Shown piece after piece: positions 63,790 through 64,000 of a stretch of 64,000 nt of DNA (positions are counted from its first letter, which is position 1; each line of letters opens with the position of its first letter). The notes beneath the pieces are model-generated. The model was not told where the DNA came from. It saw only the letters and a list, made by a program, of their open reading frames with translations, and did no database searches. The DNA is from Frondihabitans sucicola (GTDB taxonomy: Bacteria > Actinomycetota > Actinomycetes > Actinomycetales > Microbacteriaceae), in assembly GCF_030296615.1 (NCBI RefSeq), contig NZ_AP027732.1, forward strand, positions 3,105,042 to 3,169,041, written 5' to 3'. Position numbers and translations under genes: made by a program.

Positions 63790-64000
63790 CTAAGCGGATG
63801 CCGGAACGGCGTCGGCACCCATCTCTTCGAGCGACCTCCCCTTGGTCTCCTTGATCTTGAAGTACACGAAGATCAGGGAGAGGAAGGCGAACAGGGCGAA
63901 GATCCCGTAGGACAGCGACAGGCTGACGGCGGCCAGCGCCGGGAAGGCGACTGTGACGACGAAGTTGGCGATCCAGTTGGCGCTGGAGCCGATGCCGAGG
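63790..64000 (-). CDS. Sugar-porter family MFS transporter, C-terminal end only
   Basis: Only the last 70 or so codons are in the window; the start lies beyond 64000. The fragment reads LGIGSSANWIANFVVTVAFPAL, then one more helix (YGIFALFAFLSLIFVYFKI) and KETKGRSLEEMGAD. The final E-T-K-G-[R/K]-[S/T]-L-E-E motif is diagnostic of sugar porters such as XylE and GLUT proteins, placed just after helix 12. The sugar cannot be deduced from this part. Confidence 0.85.
   Translation of the reverse strand, partial: LGIGSSANWIANFVVTVAFPALAAVSLSLSYGIFALFAFLSLIFVYFKIKETKGRSLEEMGADAVPASA

Overview
The window is about 64 kb of high-GC actinobacterial chromosome with densely packed core genes. Several features point to the family Microbacteriaceae: the prfB-ftsE-ftsX-smpB-ssrA block, the sigR-rsrA/aroA/rsgA/hisN block, the fused Kgd/SucA enzyme, the GlgE glycogen route, and the tmRNA tag ANKSRTDFALAA. 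The genus cannot be fixed from sequence alone. I see no prophage, insertion sequence, CRISPR array, rRNA or tRNA gene.

Layout. 1-9.2 kb: peptidase S51, phosphoribosyltransferase, AlkB (with a LexA-type box), a Tat-exported flavin oxidase, an exported beta-propeller protein with a transglutaminase, two oxidoreductases, then metY-metX. 10.5-13.7 kb: a histidine kinase, a membrane partner and a NarL-type regulator. 13.8-24.5 kb: transporters, thiamine-binding protein, GT87-like mannosyltransferase, YceI, NnrD, HAD phosphatase, an old yellow enzyme, two CNNM/CorC proteins and GuaB1. 24.6-28.3 kb: kgd. 28.7-36.9 kb: GNAT, RsrA-SigR diverging from aroA-rsgA, hisN, PAP2 phosphatase, an OmpR-type two-component system and FetB. 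36.9-42.8 kb: DedA, tmRNA, smpB, ftsXE, prfB, cysteine desulfurase. 42.9-50.5 kb: glycogen/alpha-glucan genes glgX, ybaK, a DUF3072 gene, glgE and glgB. 50.7-58.5 kb: thioredoxin-TPR protein, a large exported protein, a coiled-coil protein, AI-2E family permease, a hydrolase and a transglycosylase. 58.5-63.5 kb: the translation/lipid block rpsB-tsf-pyrH-frr-cdsA followed by a DivIVA-repeat protein. A sugar-porter MFS gene runs off the right edge.

Three global observations matter. (1) At least 15 single-base frameshifts interrupt otherwise intact genes in 14 loci, including pyrH and kgd. Fourteen are apparent one-base losses and most lie in short G/C runs, so the sequence probably carries read or assembly errors. 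I annotate these genes full length, with the break stated. (2) Two families of fixed-length intergenic palindromes occur, each as two copies with conserved arms, spacing and core. All four copies lie between converging genes. (3) About 15 genes have a TANNNT hexamer 6-8 nt before the start codon and no Shine-Dalgarno sequence, which suggests widespread leaderless transcription.

Apart from these, the window is mainly housekeeping. The best candidates for something little described are the two palindrome families and the three-gene kinase/membrane-partner/regulator operon at 10.5-13.7 kb.
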